This document shows, one piece after another, positions 34,781-43,836 of a stretch of 64,000 bases of DNA; positions within the stretch are counted from its first letter, which is position 1, and every line of letters begins with the position of its first letter. This stretch comes from Sphingomonas sp. Root241 (lineage in GTDB: Bacteria; Pseudomonadota; Alphaproteobacteria; Sphingomonadales; Sphingomonadaceae): NCBI RefSeq assembly GCF_001428865.1, contig NZ_LMIV01000001.1, forward strand, positions 1,797,997 through 1,861,996, in the 5' to 3' direction. The translations under genes were made by a program, and so were the position numbers. The notes below the pieces were generated by a model, which was not told where the DNA came from, did no database searches, and saw only the letters and a list, made by a program, of their open reading frames with translations.

Positions 34781-35248
34781 TTGAGTGACCTCACCCATCT
34801 CGACGAAACCGGCGCCGCGCGCATGGTCGACGTCGCCGGCAAGCCGGTCACCGCGCGCGAAGCCGTCGCCACCGGCCGGATCACCATGTCCGCGGAAGCC
34901 GCCGCCGCGATCCGCGCGGGCAGTATGAAGAAAGGCGATGTCCTCGCCACCGCCCGGATCGCCGGGATCATGGCCGCCAAGAAGACCGCCGAGCTGATCC
35001 CGCTCTGCCACCCGCTTCCGCTCACGCGTGTCGCGGTCGATCTCGCCCCCGACGCAACCGGCGTCACCGTCACCGCCACCGCCGCGACCGAGGGCAAGAC
35101 CGGCGTCGAGATGGAGGCGCTCACGGCCGCCAGCGTCGCATTGCTCACGCTCTACGACATGGCCAAGGCACTCGATAAGGCGATGGTGATCGGCGACATC
35201 CGCCTGCTCTCGAAGACCGGAGGCAAATCGGGCGACTGGACCGCATGA
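34781..35248 (+). CDS. moaC: Cyclic pyranopterin monophosphate synthase MoaC
   Basis: 155 residues, normal length. Family motifs: [16 protein letters not shown] near the start, [20 protein letters not shown], and [40 protein letters not shown] with the active-site lysines. It converts 3',8-cyclo-GTP (made by MoaA) to cyclic pyranopterin monophosphate for the molybdenum cofactor. The TTG at 34781 is the best start; upstream sequence is the intergenic repeat, not protein. moeA follows about 2.5 kb later, after three inserted genes. Confidence 0.93.
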   Translation: MSDLTHLDETGAARMVDVAGKPVTAREAVATGRITMSAEAAAAIRAGSMKKGDVLATARIAGIMAAKKTAELIPLCHPLPLTRVAVDLAPDATGVTVTATAATEGKTGVEMEALTAASVALLTLYDMAKALDKAMVIGDIRLLSKTGGKSGDWTA

Positions 35249-35314
35249 GCCGCCGGAACGCCCCCGCGCCGCCGTCGTTATCCTGTCACGAAAGTGTCAT
35301 GGAGGACTTGAGGG

Positions 35315-35578
35315 TTGCGCGAAGTTTCGGTGCTGAAAGGGCTCGGTTACCTCACCTCCACGTTGAGCGTCCTCCTGCTCGGCATCGTCTCCTTGAAGGC
35401 GGCTGAGGAGAGTCCATTGCTGCTCGCCTGCCTGTTGCTGGGAATGACGACGTCGGTCGCCGGCATGTGCCTGCGCTGGCGCTCGCACCGCCTCGAGCAG
35501 CACGAAAAGGATCGCGAACGGGAATCGCCCGCCGCGCTTCCGGCAAGCCCTCTGCGTCCTTTCCCCGACCGCAATTAG
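35315..35578 (+). CDS. Small two-helix membrane protein of unknown function
   Basis: 87 residues with two hydrophobic helices (about 10-28 and 33-52) and a charged cytoplasmic tail (RWRSHRLEQHEKDRERE). The TTG start at 35315 is supported by GGAGG about 9 bp upstream. It lies between moaC and the tandem PilZ gene on the same strand. I do not recognise the family; the hydrophobic pattern and the ribosome site make it likely to be real, but the TTG start lowers certainty. Confidence 0.55.
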   Translation: MREVSVLKGLGYLTSTLSVLLLGIVSLKAAEESPLLLACLLLGMTTSVAGMCLRWRSHRLEQHEKDRERESPAALPASPLRPFPDRN

Positions 35579-35661
35579 GGATTCTACAACCGCGTCTCTT
35601 AACCCCCCTTTCAGCCCGTTTAGGCAAAGTCGCCCCACGGACCGGGGTGGAAAAAACAGAA

Positions 35662-36615
35662 ATGATTCAGGCACTCAGGTCCGCGACTGTCTTTTCGCTT
35701 TCCGCCGATCCGCCCCGCGCCGTGCTCAACCAGCCGGACGCGCAGGCCGCCTTCGACGCGGCATTCCTCGTCAGTGATTGCGAACGCTACCCCTGCTCGC
35801 TCGAGCGGCTCTCGTCCGCCGGTGCCACCCTCCAGCTCGGTGCCCAGCTCGTGCAGGACGAGCCGATGCACCTCGAAATGGCGAGCGGGCAATCGGTTAC
35901 CGGCAAGGTCGACTGGTCCGCCGATGGCGAAGCCGGTTTTGTCTTCGACGAGCCCATCGACATCATCAGCACGCTCGCACGCACTCTCGCCAGCCTCCCG
36001 GCCGAACGCCGGGCCATGCCGCGCGTCGAGATCCGCCAGCTCGTCTCGATCCGCAGCGGCGGCAAGGTCGAGCACGCCCGCACCCGCAACATCTCGCAGG
36101 GTGGCGTCGGTATCGACACCGGCCTCGAGCTCGCCGTCGGCGATCCGGTGCAGCTCACTTTCGATGCGCTTCGTCCGCTCGACGGCACCGTTCGCTGGGC
36201 GCAGGACGGCCAGGCCGGCATCGCCTTCGATGAGGGGCTCGGCTGGCAGACGCTGATGCCGTGGTTCCGCCACATCCAGCGCGCGCAGCCGGGTGGCGAA
36301 CGTACGCCGCTCAACCTCGAGAGCGAAGGGATGATCCCCGACAAGCACGCGATCCGGCTCGACGCGCCGGCAAGCATCCGCGAGGGCGTACGCTGGTGGA
36401 ACGCACGCGTCCGCGGCATCACCGCGCATCTCGTCGAGCTCGAGACCCGCGCCGCCTTCGCGACCGGCGCGCAGCTCTGGGTCTCGCTCCCCGAAATCGG
36501 CGGCGGCCCGGCAAACGTGATCGAGATCGCGCACAACCGCATCCTCTGCGAGTTCCGTCTGCCGCTGCGTCCGCGCGATCTGACTCTCGTCACCGGCGGC
36601 AAGCCCTCGAGCTGA
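35662..36615 (+). CDS. Tandem PilZ-domain protein
   Basis: 317 residues with three PilZ-like barrels: about residues 36-110 (CSLERLSSAGATL, VDWSADGEAGFVF), about 117-195 (RAMPRVEIRQLV with an RxxxR arginine motif, then RTRNISQGGVGIDTG and VRWAQDGQAGIAF) and about 235-310 (WWNARVRGITAHLVEL). Only the middle one carries both c-di-GMP motifs; the others are probably degenerate. Cytoplasmic, no transmembrane helix. The ATG at 35662 is chosen; an in-frame GTG at 35647 is possible. Probably a c-di-GMP effector acting through a partner. Confidence 0.85.
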   Translation: MIQALRSATVFSLSADPPRAVLNQPDAQAAFDAAFLVSDCERYPCSLERLSSAGATLQLGAQLVQDEPMHLEMASGQSVTGKVDWSADGEAGFVFDEPIDIISTLARTLASLPAERRAMPRVEIRQLVSIRSGGKVEHARTRNISQGGVGIDTGLELAVGDPVQLTFDALRPLDGTVRWAQDGQAGIAFDEGLGWQTLMPWFRHIQRAQPGGERTPLNLESEGMIPDKHAIRLDAPASIREGVRWWNARVRGITAHLVELETRAAFATGAQLWVSLPEIGGGPANVIEIAHNRILCEFRLPLRPRDLTLVTGGKPSS

Positions 36616-36734
36616 AGCCGCAGGCGAGCAGAGGCGATGCTGCTTTCGACCCAGTAGCGGTCCCAAACCGCAAGATCGGTCGAGCGCTTCACTGTCCGGA
36701 GCGACTAGCTGGTGTCGCCACGGAGGACGGGACG

Positions 36735-37616
36735 ATGAAGGCGCTTCGAAACTATCATGCCCGAATGCAGCGGGCGCTGGACTATATAGACCAGCATCTG
36801 GACGGTGATCTCGACCTGGAAACGGTGAGCCGCGTTGCGGCCTTCTCCAAATTCCATTTCCACCGGCAGTTCACGGCGACCTTCGAGTTGTCCGTGCATC
36901 GCTATGTCCAGCTTGCCCGCATGAAGCGCGCTTCGAACCAGCTGGCTTCCAGGGACGCTGCGAGCGTCACGGAGATCGCGATGGATGCCGGCTATGATTC
37001 GCCGGATGCCTTCGCCCGCGCCTTCCGGCGAAGGTTCGGGCAATCGCCTTCGTCGTTCCGGAAATCGCCCGATTGGGCGCCGTGGCTTGCGGCCTTCGGG
37101 CCTCTGGAAATTGCGAGGAGCAAGCTCATGCAGACGACCTATACCCAAGAAAACGTGACGATCCGCGAAGTGCTTCCGACGCCGGTGGCGATCCTGGAGC
37201 ATCGCGGCGACCGGGCGATGCTCGGCGATACCATCGAGCAGTTCATCCGCTGGCGAAAGGCGGCCGGCCTGTCCCCCGAGACGAGCCCGACCTTCAACAT
37301 CTTCCGCTCCGAGCGGACTCCCCAGAATCCGGCCGATTACAGCATGGACCTGTGCGTCGGGACGGACCGGCCGATCGATGCGAACGACGAGGTGATGAAG
37401 GCCGGTGTGATCCCCGGCGGGCGCTGCGCGGTGCTGCGGGTCGACGGCGCTTCCCACAATCTGGAACCCGCAGCGCTCTATTTGTATCGGGACTGGCTTC
37501 CGGCCAGCGGCGAGGAAGCGCGTGATTTTCCGATCTATTGCCAGCGATACCTCACCTTCCCGCCCGGGCAGGCGGCGCACGAAGTGGTAGCGGAACTGTT
37601 TCTGCCGCTGAAATAG
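36735..37616 (+). CDS. AraC-family regulator with C-terminal GyrI-like effector domain
   Basis: 293 residues. The N-terminal AraC DNA-binding domain (two HTHs; HLDGDLDLETVSRVAAFSKFHFHRQF and SVTEIAMDAGYDSPDAFARAFRRRFGQSPS) precedes a GyrI/Rob-like ligand-binding domain from about residue 135 (VTIREVLPTPVAILEHRGD onwards to the end). This reversed order is typical of Rob/SoxS-related drug-responsive regulators. The ATG at 36735 follows GGAGG. It is followed by a long hairpin at 37624-37672. Its location between PilZ and moeA genes is unusual for a molybdenum-cofactor cluster. Confidence 0.9.
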   Translation: MKALRNYHARMQRALDYIDQHLDGDLDLETVSRVAAFSKFHFHRQFTATFELSVHRYVQLARMKRASNQLASRDAASVTEIAMDAGYDSPDAFARAFRRRFGQSPSSFRKSPDWAPWLAAFGPLEIARSKLMQTTYTQENVTIREVLPTPVAILEHRGDRAMLGDTIEQFIRWRKAAGLSPETSPTFNIFRSERTPQNPADYSMDLCVGTDRPIDANDEVMKAGVIPGGRCAVLRVDGASHNLEPAALYLYRDWLPASGEEARDFPIYCQRYLTFPPGQAAHEVVAELFLPLK

Positions 37617-37623
37617 CGCGCTC

Positions 37624-37672
37624 GGATGGCGGCCTGTCCCTTCTGATCGCAAGAAGTGGCAGGCCGCCATCC
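37624..37672. terminator. Long hairpin after the AraC gene
   Basis: Perfect 13-bp inverted repeat (37624-37636 and 37660-37672) with an inner CTTCT/AGAAG stem. It begins 7 bp after the AraC stop. There is no T-run, so it is a probable but unusual terminator. Confidence 0.65.
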
Positions 37673-37745
37673 ACCGGTCCGGCATCGCCTCCGCGCCAGC
37701 ACCAAAGCTCGGGCTTGCGCGGTGATGGCTTCCCGGCACATGGCT

Positions 37746-38936
37746 ATGTCGATGCCCGCACTTCTTTCCATTGCCGAAGCCCGGACGCGTCTGTTCGCGC
37801 TGGCCTCGCCCGTAGCGATCGAGCGCGTGCCCCTCGCGGCGGCCGCCGGCCGCTGGGCGGCAAGCGACGTCCACGCGCTGCGTACCCAGCCAAGCGCCGA
37901 TCTCTCGGCGATGGACGGTTACGCCATCCGCTTCGCCGATCTCCCGGGCCCCTGGCACGTGATCGGCGAGAGCGCCGCCGGCTGCGCCTTTGCCGGCGCC
38001 GTCGAGCCCGGCCAGGCCGTGCGCATCTTCACCGGCGCGTCGCTTCCATCCGGCGCCGACACCGTAATGGTGCAGGAAGAGGCTGCGCGCGACGGCGCGG
38101 CACTGATCCTCACCGGCGAAGGCCCCGGCACGCAGGCGCGCAACGTCCGCCGCCGCGGGCTCGATTTCACCGAGGGCGATCTCCTCCTTCGCAGCGGCGA
38201 CCGTCTCACGCCGGCCCGCCTCGCCCTTACCGGCACCGCGGGGCACGGCGCGCTCGACGTTCGCCGGAAAATCCGTGTCGCGATCGCCGCGACCGGTGAC
38301 GAGCTCGTGCCCCCCGGCACTCCGGTCGGCGAGGCACAGCTTCCCGAGACCAATCGGCTGATGCTCGCGGCCCAGCTCGCCGATCTCCCCGTCGAGCTGA
38401 TCGATCTCGGCATCCTCCCCGATCGCCAGCAGGTTCTCGAAGCCGCCTTTCGAAGCCTCGACGCGGATCTGCTGGTCACCAGCGGCGGCGCGTCGGTGGG
38501 CGATCACGATCTCGTCCGGCCCGCGCTCGAGGCCGCCGGCGCGACGATCGATTTCTGGAAGATCGCGCTTCGCCCGGGCAAGCCGATGATGGCCGGCAGG
38601 CTCGGTGGCGCAATGGTCCTCGGCCTGCCCGGCAATCCGGTTTCGGCCTTCGTCACGGCCATGCTGTTCGTTCGCCCGCTCATCGCTTTCCTGTCGGGAG
38701 CCCGCGATCCCCTGCCCGTCACTCGCGCCGCGATCCTCGGCGAACCGCTCGCCGCGAACGGCGAACGCACCGATTATCTCCGCGCCGAGATGAGCGACGG
38801 CCGGGCGCGCGCATCGACGATCCAGGACAGCTCGATGCTCGGCACCCTCGCCCGCGCCGGCTGCCTGATCGTCCGCGAACCCCATGCGCCCGCGGCCGAG
38901 GCGGGCGACTCGGTGGAAATCCTCGACATCGCTTGA
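37746..38936 (+). CDS. moeA: Molybdopterin molybdenumtransferase MoeA
   Basis: 396 residues, standard length. Domain landmarks: SADLSAMDGYAIR, RIFTGASLPSGADTV, GDELVPPG with LPETN, TSGGASVGDHD, and LGLPGNPVSAFV, then the C-terminal beta-barrel. It inserts molybdenum into adenylylated molybdopterin, the last shared step of the cofactor pathway. The start at 37746 (first Met of MSMPALLSIAEAR) is family-like; several in-frame ATGs upstream (for example 37725) have no better ribosome site. The stop overlaps the -35 box of lexA. Confidence 0.94.
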   Translation: MSMPALLSIAEARTRLFALASPVAIERVPLAAAAGRWAASDVHALRTQPSADLSAMDGYAIRFADLPGPWHVIGESAAGCAFAGAVEPGQAVRIFTGASLPSGADTVMVQEEAARDGAALILTGEGPGTQARNVRRRGLDFTEGDLLLRSGDRLTPARLALTGTAGHGALDVRRKIRVAIAATGDELVPPGTPVGEAQLPETNRLMLAAQLADLPVELIDLGILPDRQQVLEAAFRSLDADLLVTSGGASVGDHDLVRPALEAAGATIDFWKIALRPGKPMMAGRLGGAMVLGLPGNPVSAFVTAMLFVRPLIAFLSGARDPLPVTRAAILGEPLAANGERTDYLRAEMSDGRARASTIQDSSMLGTLARAGCLIVREPHAPAAEAGDSVEILDIA

Positions 38937-38961
38937 CAAGCTTGCGGAACATTGCGTAAAC
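38933..38961 (+). promoter_or_regulatory. lexA promoter (-35 and -10)
   Basis: TTGACA at 38933-38938, 17-bp spacer, GTAAAC at 38956-38961. The -35 box overlaps the moeA stop codon, so lexA has its own promoter inside the moeA end. Confidence 0.7.
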
Positions 38962-38976
38962 GTTCCCAGTCTGTTC
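38962..38976. promoter_or_regulatory. LexA box (SOS operator) at the lexA promoter
   Basis: GTTC at 38962-38965 and 38973-38976, seven bases apart, immediately after the -10 box and 16 bp before the ATG. It matches the alphaproteobacterial SOS box and would block transcription initiation by LexA (autoregulation). Confidence 0.88.
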
Positions 38977-38992
38977 TGGACAGGAGGATTGC

Positions 38993-39670
38993 ATGCTCAC
39001 GCGCAAGCAGCACGAGCTCATCTGCTTCATTGCCGATCGTTTGGCCGAGACCGGCGTTTCGCCGTCGTTCGAGGAAATGAAGGAGGCGCTCGATCTCAAG
39101 TCCAAGTCGGGCGTGCATCGCCTGATCAGCGCGCTCGAGGAGCGCGAGTTCATCCGCAGGCTGCCCAATCGCGCCCGCGCGCTCGAAGTATTGCGCATGC
39201 CCGAACGCGGCGGCGACACCAAGAAGCCCGTCGCGGCCAAAGTTGACAAATCGAGCTCGACTCCCGCAACTTTGCCGAGGCCGGCCAACGACGTGGTCGA
39301 GATCCCGCTCCACGGCCGCATCGCCGCGGGTACCCCGATCGAGGCGCTCGAAGGCGCGACGATGCTTCCCGTCCCCGCCGCGTTGCTCGGCTCGGGCGAG
39401 CATTATGCGCTTGAGGTTGCGGGTGATTCGATGGTCGAGGCCGGCATTCTCGACGGCGATTATGCGCTGATCCGCCGTACCGAAGTCGCGCGCGACGGCG
39501 AGATCGTGGTCGCCTTGATCGACGATGCCGAGGCGACGCTCAAATATTTCCGCAAGGAAGGCGCGATGATCCGCCTCGATCCAGCCAATCGCGATTACAG
39601 CGCCCAGCGTTACCGCCCGGATCAGGTGCGCGTGCAGGGCCGGCTGGCGGGGCTGCTGCGGCGCTATTGA
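38993..39670 (+). CDS. lexA: LexA repressor
   Basis: 225 residues. An N-terminal winged HTH ([49 protein letters not shown]) and a C-terminal S24 protease domain. Self-cleavage site A112-G113 (RIAAGTP), catalytic S146 (GDSMVEAGI) and K184 (ATLKYF). It represses SOS genes and cleaves itself when stimulated by RecA. The ATG at 38993 follows an AGGAGG site. It sits after moeA, with its own promoter and operator. Confidence 0.97.
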   Translation: MLTRKQHELICFIADRLAETGVSPSFEEMKEALDLKSKSGVHRLISALEEREFIRRLPNRARALEVLRMPERGGDTKKPVAAKVDKSSSTPATLPRPANDVVEIPLHGRIAAGTPIEALEGATMLPVPAALLGSGEHYALEVAGDSMVEAGILDGDYALIRRTEVARDGEIVVALIDDAEATLKYFRKEGAMIRLDPANRDYSAQRYRPDQVRVQGRLAGLLRRY

Positions 39671-39770
39671 TCCGCGGGCGGCCTTCGGTTTCATCCGCGG
39701 GCGATCACAATAGGGCGGGCACGAATTTACTGCTACGGTAACGAACCGGTGAGCCGGAGCGATACTGTCC

Positions 39771-40871
39771 ATGCCGAACCCGAGCGAAGCGGCCATCTTG
39801 CCTGTGATCGACGGCATCTATGCCGCCGCGTGCGACTTCGCCGCTTGGCCAGCCTTGCTGGAACGGCTTGCCGACCTGCTCGGCGCGCGTGACGCAGCTT
39901 TCGGCACGATGAGCCCGACGGGAATTGCCTGGCTGGAGGCGCCGCGCACCGACCCGGCCTTTCTCGGTCGCTACGCGGACTATCATGCCGAAGATCTGGT
40001 CTGGCACGCCATTGCCGCGTCCGGGGTGGGCAGCGTGGTAACCGACGAAATGGTCGGCGATGCAGCGGATCTCCGCATCGGCGCCTATTACAATGAGTGG
40101 TCGCTGCCGCAGGGATATCGCACCAAGCTGGGCGGGCTGGTGCTGGACGAGGAGGGCTGGCAGACGATGATCGTGCTGCCCGGGAACGATCGCTATACGG
40201 CAGCGCAGGTCCAGCTGCTGAAGCTCCTTTCACCGCATCTTCGCCGTGCGATGCAGATCCATATGCGCCTGACCGAGAGCCGGCTCGATGACGAAGTCTC
40301 GACGCGCGTCCTCGACCGGCTGGCAAGCGGAGCCCTGCTGGTGGACGGAAACCGGCGGCTGCTGTTCGCCAATCGCGCGGCCGAGGCACTGTTCCAGCCA
40401 GGCGGCGGCCTCGCGTTGTCGGGCGGACAATTGACGGCGACCGGCCGCACCGAGCAGGCGGCGCTTGACGCAGCGATCGCGCGGTGCGCCCGCCAGGCGC
40501 CTGCCGATAGCGGCGCCGATCTCGATTTGCGTTGCGAAGGTGCGCCCCGACAGCTCCGCGTGATCCCGCTGCGGCGATCGGTGCCGCTGGTTTCACCGGG
40601 TGTACCGGTGGCGTTGCTGATCGAGGCGGCCGACCGATCGGACGAGGCGGTCACGACCCGGCTGCGCCTGCACTACGGCCTTACGCCCGCCGAAGCCGCC
40701 TTTGCAGTCGAGATCGCCAAGGGAGACGGCAAACGCGCGGCGGCGGCACGGCGCGGCATCTCTTATACTACGGCACGAACCCATCTTTCGCGCGTCTTCG
40801 ACAAGACGGGGGTCAGGCGGCAAGGCGAGCTGGTCCGCCTCATTCTCGGCCGCGACCCATCCGATTCCTGA
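39771..40871 (+). CDS. LuxR-family HTH transcriptional regulator with PAS-like sensor
   Basis: 366 residues. A sensor half (residues 1-290; CDFAAWPALLERLADLLGA, then a segment GALLVDGNRRLLFANRAAEALF that resembles a PAS fold) precedes a C-terminal LuxR HTH (about 305-362; LTPAEAAFAVEIAKGDGKRAAAARRGISYTTARTHLSRVFDKTGVRRQ is the recognisable core, spanning two lines of this region). It lacks a phosphorylatable receiver domain, so it probably responds to a small molecule or redox signal. The ATG at 39771 is preceded by a weak site. It is next to lexA but there is no evidence of functional linkage. Confidence 0.88.
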   Translation: MPNPSEAAILPVIDGIYAAACDFAAWPALLERLADLLGARDAAFGTMSPTGIAWLEAPRTDPAFLGRYADYHAEDLVWHAIAASGVGSVVTDEMVGDAADLRIGAYYNEWSLPQGYRTKLGGLVLDEEGWQTMIVLPGNDRYTAAQVQLLKLLSPHLRRAMQIHMRLTESRLDDEVSTRVLDRLASGALLVDGNRRLLFANRAAEALFQPGGGLALSGGQLTATGRTEQAALDAAIARCARQAPADSGADLDLRCEGAPRQLRVIPLRRSVPLVSPGVPVALLIEAADRSDEAVTTRLRLHYGLTPAEAAFAVEIAKGDGKRAAAARRGISYTTARTHLSRVFDKTGVRRQGELVRLILGRDPSDS

Positions 40872-40965
40872 CCAGGGCTCGATCCCCCACATCGGACGAT
40901 CGTCCGATGCGAGACGCCTTGCCTAACGATAAGCCGGATCGGCAAAGCCGCAGGAGCATGACTGG

Positions 40966-41409
40966 ATGAGCGTATCCGTTGTCGAGGGGACAGTGACCGA
41001 AGCGGTCAAGACCCGGACCAAGCCCTTCACCCGATATCGCGTGCTCACCATCGCTCGCCGCGACGGAGGCGTGGAACAGATCAAGGGGCCCGTGGCGGCA
41101 AGCGCGATCAGTGAACGCCTGGTTCCGGGCGCCGAAGGCCGCTTCTATCTGTTCAAGGCGATCGACCATGGCGGCGTCCACGGTATCCGTCTTGGCGACG
41201 GCACCGAAATCTACGCCTATCCGGGCAACAACATCCGGCTCTTCGTCCTGGTGATCGTCATCGCAATCGCCTGGATCGCAGTCAGCGTGCTGAACGACAA
41301 GCTGCCATTGCTCGCCGTGGGGATGATCGTGTTGGGTGCCGTCGGCGTCATCCTCACCAGCAAGAGCAAGAGCGAGACCAGGCGGCAGTTCGAATCCGAC
41401 CGATCCTGA
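40966..41409 (+). CDS. Membrane protein of unknown function with soluble N-terminal domain
   Basis: 147 residues. A ~88-residue basic beta-rich N-terminal domain is followed by two transmembrane helices (about 91-109 and 112-131) and a short charged tail (SKSKSETRRQFESD). The N-terminal domain would lie in the cytoplasm. I do not recognise the family. The ATG at 40966 is preceded by CAGGAG. It is followed by the second boxA-like element and convergent comEC. Confidence 0.7.
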   Translation: MSVSVVEGTVTEAVKTRTKPFTRYRVLTIARRDGGVEQIKGPVAASAISERLVPGAEGRFYLFKAIDHGGVHGIRLGDGTEIYAYPGNNIRLFVLVIVIAIAWIAVSVLNDKLPLLAVGMIVLGAVGVILTSKSKSETRRQFESDRS

Positions 41410-41459
41410 ACGGATCGGGTTCCGGGTTCGACGCGGCCCGGCATGTTCAGATCGCACGC

Positions 41460-41530
41460 TTGCAATGTAGGATTTCGTCTGCTTGCCTCAGCAAGCCGGA
41501 ACCCCGGCCGCTCTTTGACCTGATCGACCC
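41460..41530 (+). repeat. Dispersed ~70-bp element with boxA-like CTCTTTGAC, copy 2
   Basis: Begins TTGCAATGTAGGATTTCGTC and reaches CTCTTTGACC at 41511-41520, 51 bp from the start. It also contains a small hairpin (GCTTGC CTCA GCAAGC, near 41480-41496) not obvious in copy 1 (19159-19228). It lies between convergent genes. Confidence 0.7.
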
Positions 41531-41594
41531 TGCAGCTTCGAAAACCCACGCAAGAAAGTTGCGAGACTGAGCGAGTTTCCGCCAACTGAGTCAA

Positions 41595-41631
41595 TTTAAG
41601 CCCCAGCCGCCTTCGCAGGGCCGGGGCTTAA
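41595..41631 (-). terminator. Hairpin overlapping the comEC stop codon
   Basis: TTAAGCCCC and GGGGCTTAA are paired (41595-41603, 41623-41631) with a GGC/GCC inner stem; the comEC TAA lies inside the 3' arm. No long T-run, but it is a strong stem and a likely terminator. Confidence 0.7.
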
Positions 41632-43808
41632 CGAGTCGCTCGCCCGCCGCCTTCCGGACGGGCCGCAAATGGCGGCTGCACCGTCAGCGGGGTTAGCCAG
41701 GGATGCGATCCCCCGCCACGAACCGCGCGTATTCTCGCGTCGGCGAAGGTGATCGCCACGCCGCCGGTCTTCGCCAGCGTATCGCGGTCGAGCCTTAGCC
41801 AGCGCGGTATGCAACCCGGCGGCAGCCGTCGGTCGCTCACCACGACGTCCGTCGCCTTGCACAAGGCGATCATCTCGGCCCACGGCACCATATAGCCGCT
41901 CCGCGTCGCGAGCACGCGCCAGCGCCGCGCCCCCGAACGCACCTCGACGAGGCAGAGATCGGGGCTGCACCGCGCGTCGGGCGCTTCGGAGAGCAAAGCG
42001 AGCTCCTCCTCCGCGCCGCTATTCTCGCCGAGCATCGAGCGCGTGTAATCTCCGGCACGATCGCGCAGCAGCGCCATCGCACCGTCCGCCGTCCGGATCG
42101 CGAGGTGCCGGCCGTCGCCTGTGACGAGCAGGTCCGGCGCCGGCGTCACCAGCGCCCAGCCCAGCCCGACCGCGAACGGGGCCAGCCCTCCCCAGCGCAC
42201 CCGCGTCCGCCACAAGGCTACCCACAAGCCGCCCGCGACGATCAGCGCATAGGCTCCGCCCGGCATCGCCGGCAGCGCGGCAACCGCTCCGGGCGCCGAG
42301 GCAGTGATATGCGCCAGCCACAGCAACAGATCGAGCGCCCGCGCGGTGAGCCACCAGACGGGCGCGCCGATCCCCACCATGTCGAGCGCCAGCGCCAGCG
42401 CCTCGAGCGGCATGATGACGAAGGTGGTCAGCGGGATCGCGACGATATTGGCGAGCGCGCCATAGATGCCGGCTTTGTGGAAATGGAACAGCCCGATCGG
42501 CATCAGCGCGAGCTCGACGGCGATACCTGTGAGCAGCAGCGAGCCGAGCCCGCGCAGCAACCGCCGCCCTCTTCCTTCCTCGCGCCGCCGGAACCAGCCG
42601 CGCACCCGCGGGCTCTCGTGGAGCGCGACGATCGCAGTCACCGCCGCGAAGCTGAGCTGGAAGCTGGGGCCTGCGAGCGACTCCGGCCATAGCAGCAGCA
42701 CGATGAAGGCGCCCGCCGCCACCAGCCGCAGCGTGATCGCCTCTCGCCCCAGGCTCAAGGCTAGCAGGACCAGCAACGCCGCCACGCACGACCGGATCGT
42801 CGGCACCTCGGCGCCGGTGAGCAGGGTATAGCCGACCGCTGCCAGTGCCCCCGCCCCTGCCGCGGCCAGCGGCAACCGCCAGCGCAGCGCGAGAGTCGGG
42901 CTGAGCGCCAGCAGCCGCAGCACCAGCAGCATCGCCGCCGCCGTCACCGCAGTGACGTGCAGCCCGCTCACCGAAAGCAGGTGCGCAAGCCCGGAGCGCC
43001 GTATCGCCTCCGAATCCTCTTCGGTGATCGCGCCCTGATCCCCGGTCGCCAGCGCACTCGCGATCCCGCCTCCGCTCCCCGCAATACGCGACTGGATATG
43101 GCCCGATAGCCGTGCGCGCAGATCGGCACCCGGCGCGACGCCGGGCATTACCACCTCGACCGGCGCAAACCCCTTCCCTGTAGCGCCCAGCCTGCTGAAC
43201 CAGGCGACACGTGCGAAATCATAGGCTCCCGGCACCGCCGCGGCCGGCGGCGGCATCAGCCGCGCGCGCAATTTGATGACCGCACCCCGCGTGAGACCTG
43301 CCGGTGCGTCGGCCCTGGCGAGATTGACGCGCACCCTGGGCGGCAGGTCGGCATGCCCGATCGGCGACAGCGTCACCCTGACCATATCGCGCGCGGGCAG
43401 TTGCTCGACACGCTCGACGCGCCCCGCGAACACCGCCAGCGCAGGCCGCGCCAGCACCGGCGCCGCGACCCGCTCCGCCCGCCACCAGATCAGCGCACAG
43501 CCGGCCGCAAGCGCGAGTCCGGCGATCGCGAGCGCCCGAGGCGCCCTGCCCCCGCCCGGCAACACCATTGCCGCGAGGGCCAACGCGAGGCTGCCGAGGA
43601 CGAAACCGATCCAGCGGGCCGCGTCGGGAAGCACGAACCAGGCAGTGATCCCCGCCCCCAGCATCACCGGCAGCCAGAGCACGAGCTGCTCGCGCTCGAT
43701 CTCGAGCCAGCGCTCGATGCGGGCAGCGCCATGGCGAAGCGCCGCCCTCGCCCCCATTTGAAGGGCGGGCAACCCCGTGCTAGGGGCCTCGGCGGCTGAG
43801 CTGGCCAT
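41628..43808 (-). CDS. comEC: ComEC/Rec2-family DNA-uptake channel protein (degenerate C-terminal domain)
   Basis: 726 residues. The N-terminus has two helices around a DUF4131-like OB region, followed by the multi-helix competence domain: [60 protein letters not shown]. The C-terminal ~180 residues align in position with the metallo-beta-lactamase domain but show no HxHxDH zinc motif, so it is probably not a nuclease. The family moves single-stranded DNA across the inner membrane; natural competence here is not shown. The start at 43808 has no good ribosome site; M18 (43757) is possible. Divergent from gltX with only 28 bp between starts. Confidence 0.88.
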   Translation of the reverse strand: MASSAAEAPSTGLPALQMGARAALRHGAARIERWLEIEREQLVLWLPVMLGAGITAWFVLPDAARWIGFVLGSLALALAAMVLPGGGRAPRALAIAGLALAAGCALIWWRAERVAAPVLARPALAVFAGRVERVEQLPARDMVRVTLSPIGHADLPPRVRVNLARADAPAGLTRGAVIKLRARLMPPPAAAVPGAYDFARVAWFSRLGATGKGFAPVEVVMPGVAPGADLRARLSGHIQSRIAGSGGGIASALATGDQGAITEEDSEAIRRSGLAHLLSVSGLHVTAVTAAAMLLVLRLLALSPTLALRWRLPLAAAGAGALAAVGYTLLTGAEVPTIRSCVAALLVLLALSLGREAITLRLVAAGAFIVLLLWPESLAGPSFQLSFAAVTAIVALHESPRVRGWFRRREEGRGRRLLRGLGSLLLTGIAVELALMPIGLFHFHKAGIYGALANIVAIPLTTFVIMPLEALALALDMVGIGAPVWWLTARALDLLLWLAHITASAPGAVAALPAMPGGAYALIVAGGLWVALWRTRVRWGGLAPFAVGLGWALVTPAPDLLVTGDGRHLAIRTADGAMALLRDRAGDYTRSMLGENSGAEEELALLSEAPDARCSPDLCLVEVRSGARRWRVLATRSGYMVPWAEMIALCKATDVVVSDRRLPPGCIPRWLRLDRDTLAKTGGVAITFADARIRAVRGGGSHPWLTPLTVQPPFAARPEGGGRATR

Positions 43809-43836
43809 CGATTTTCATGTCTGGGAGCACGCGCGG

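Noticed and set aside
36705..38939. A 744-codon minus-strand open frame across the AraC and moeA genes
   Set aside because: It is antisense to two well-supported genes and looks like GC shadow.
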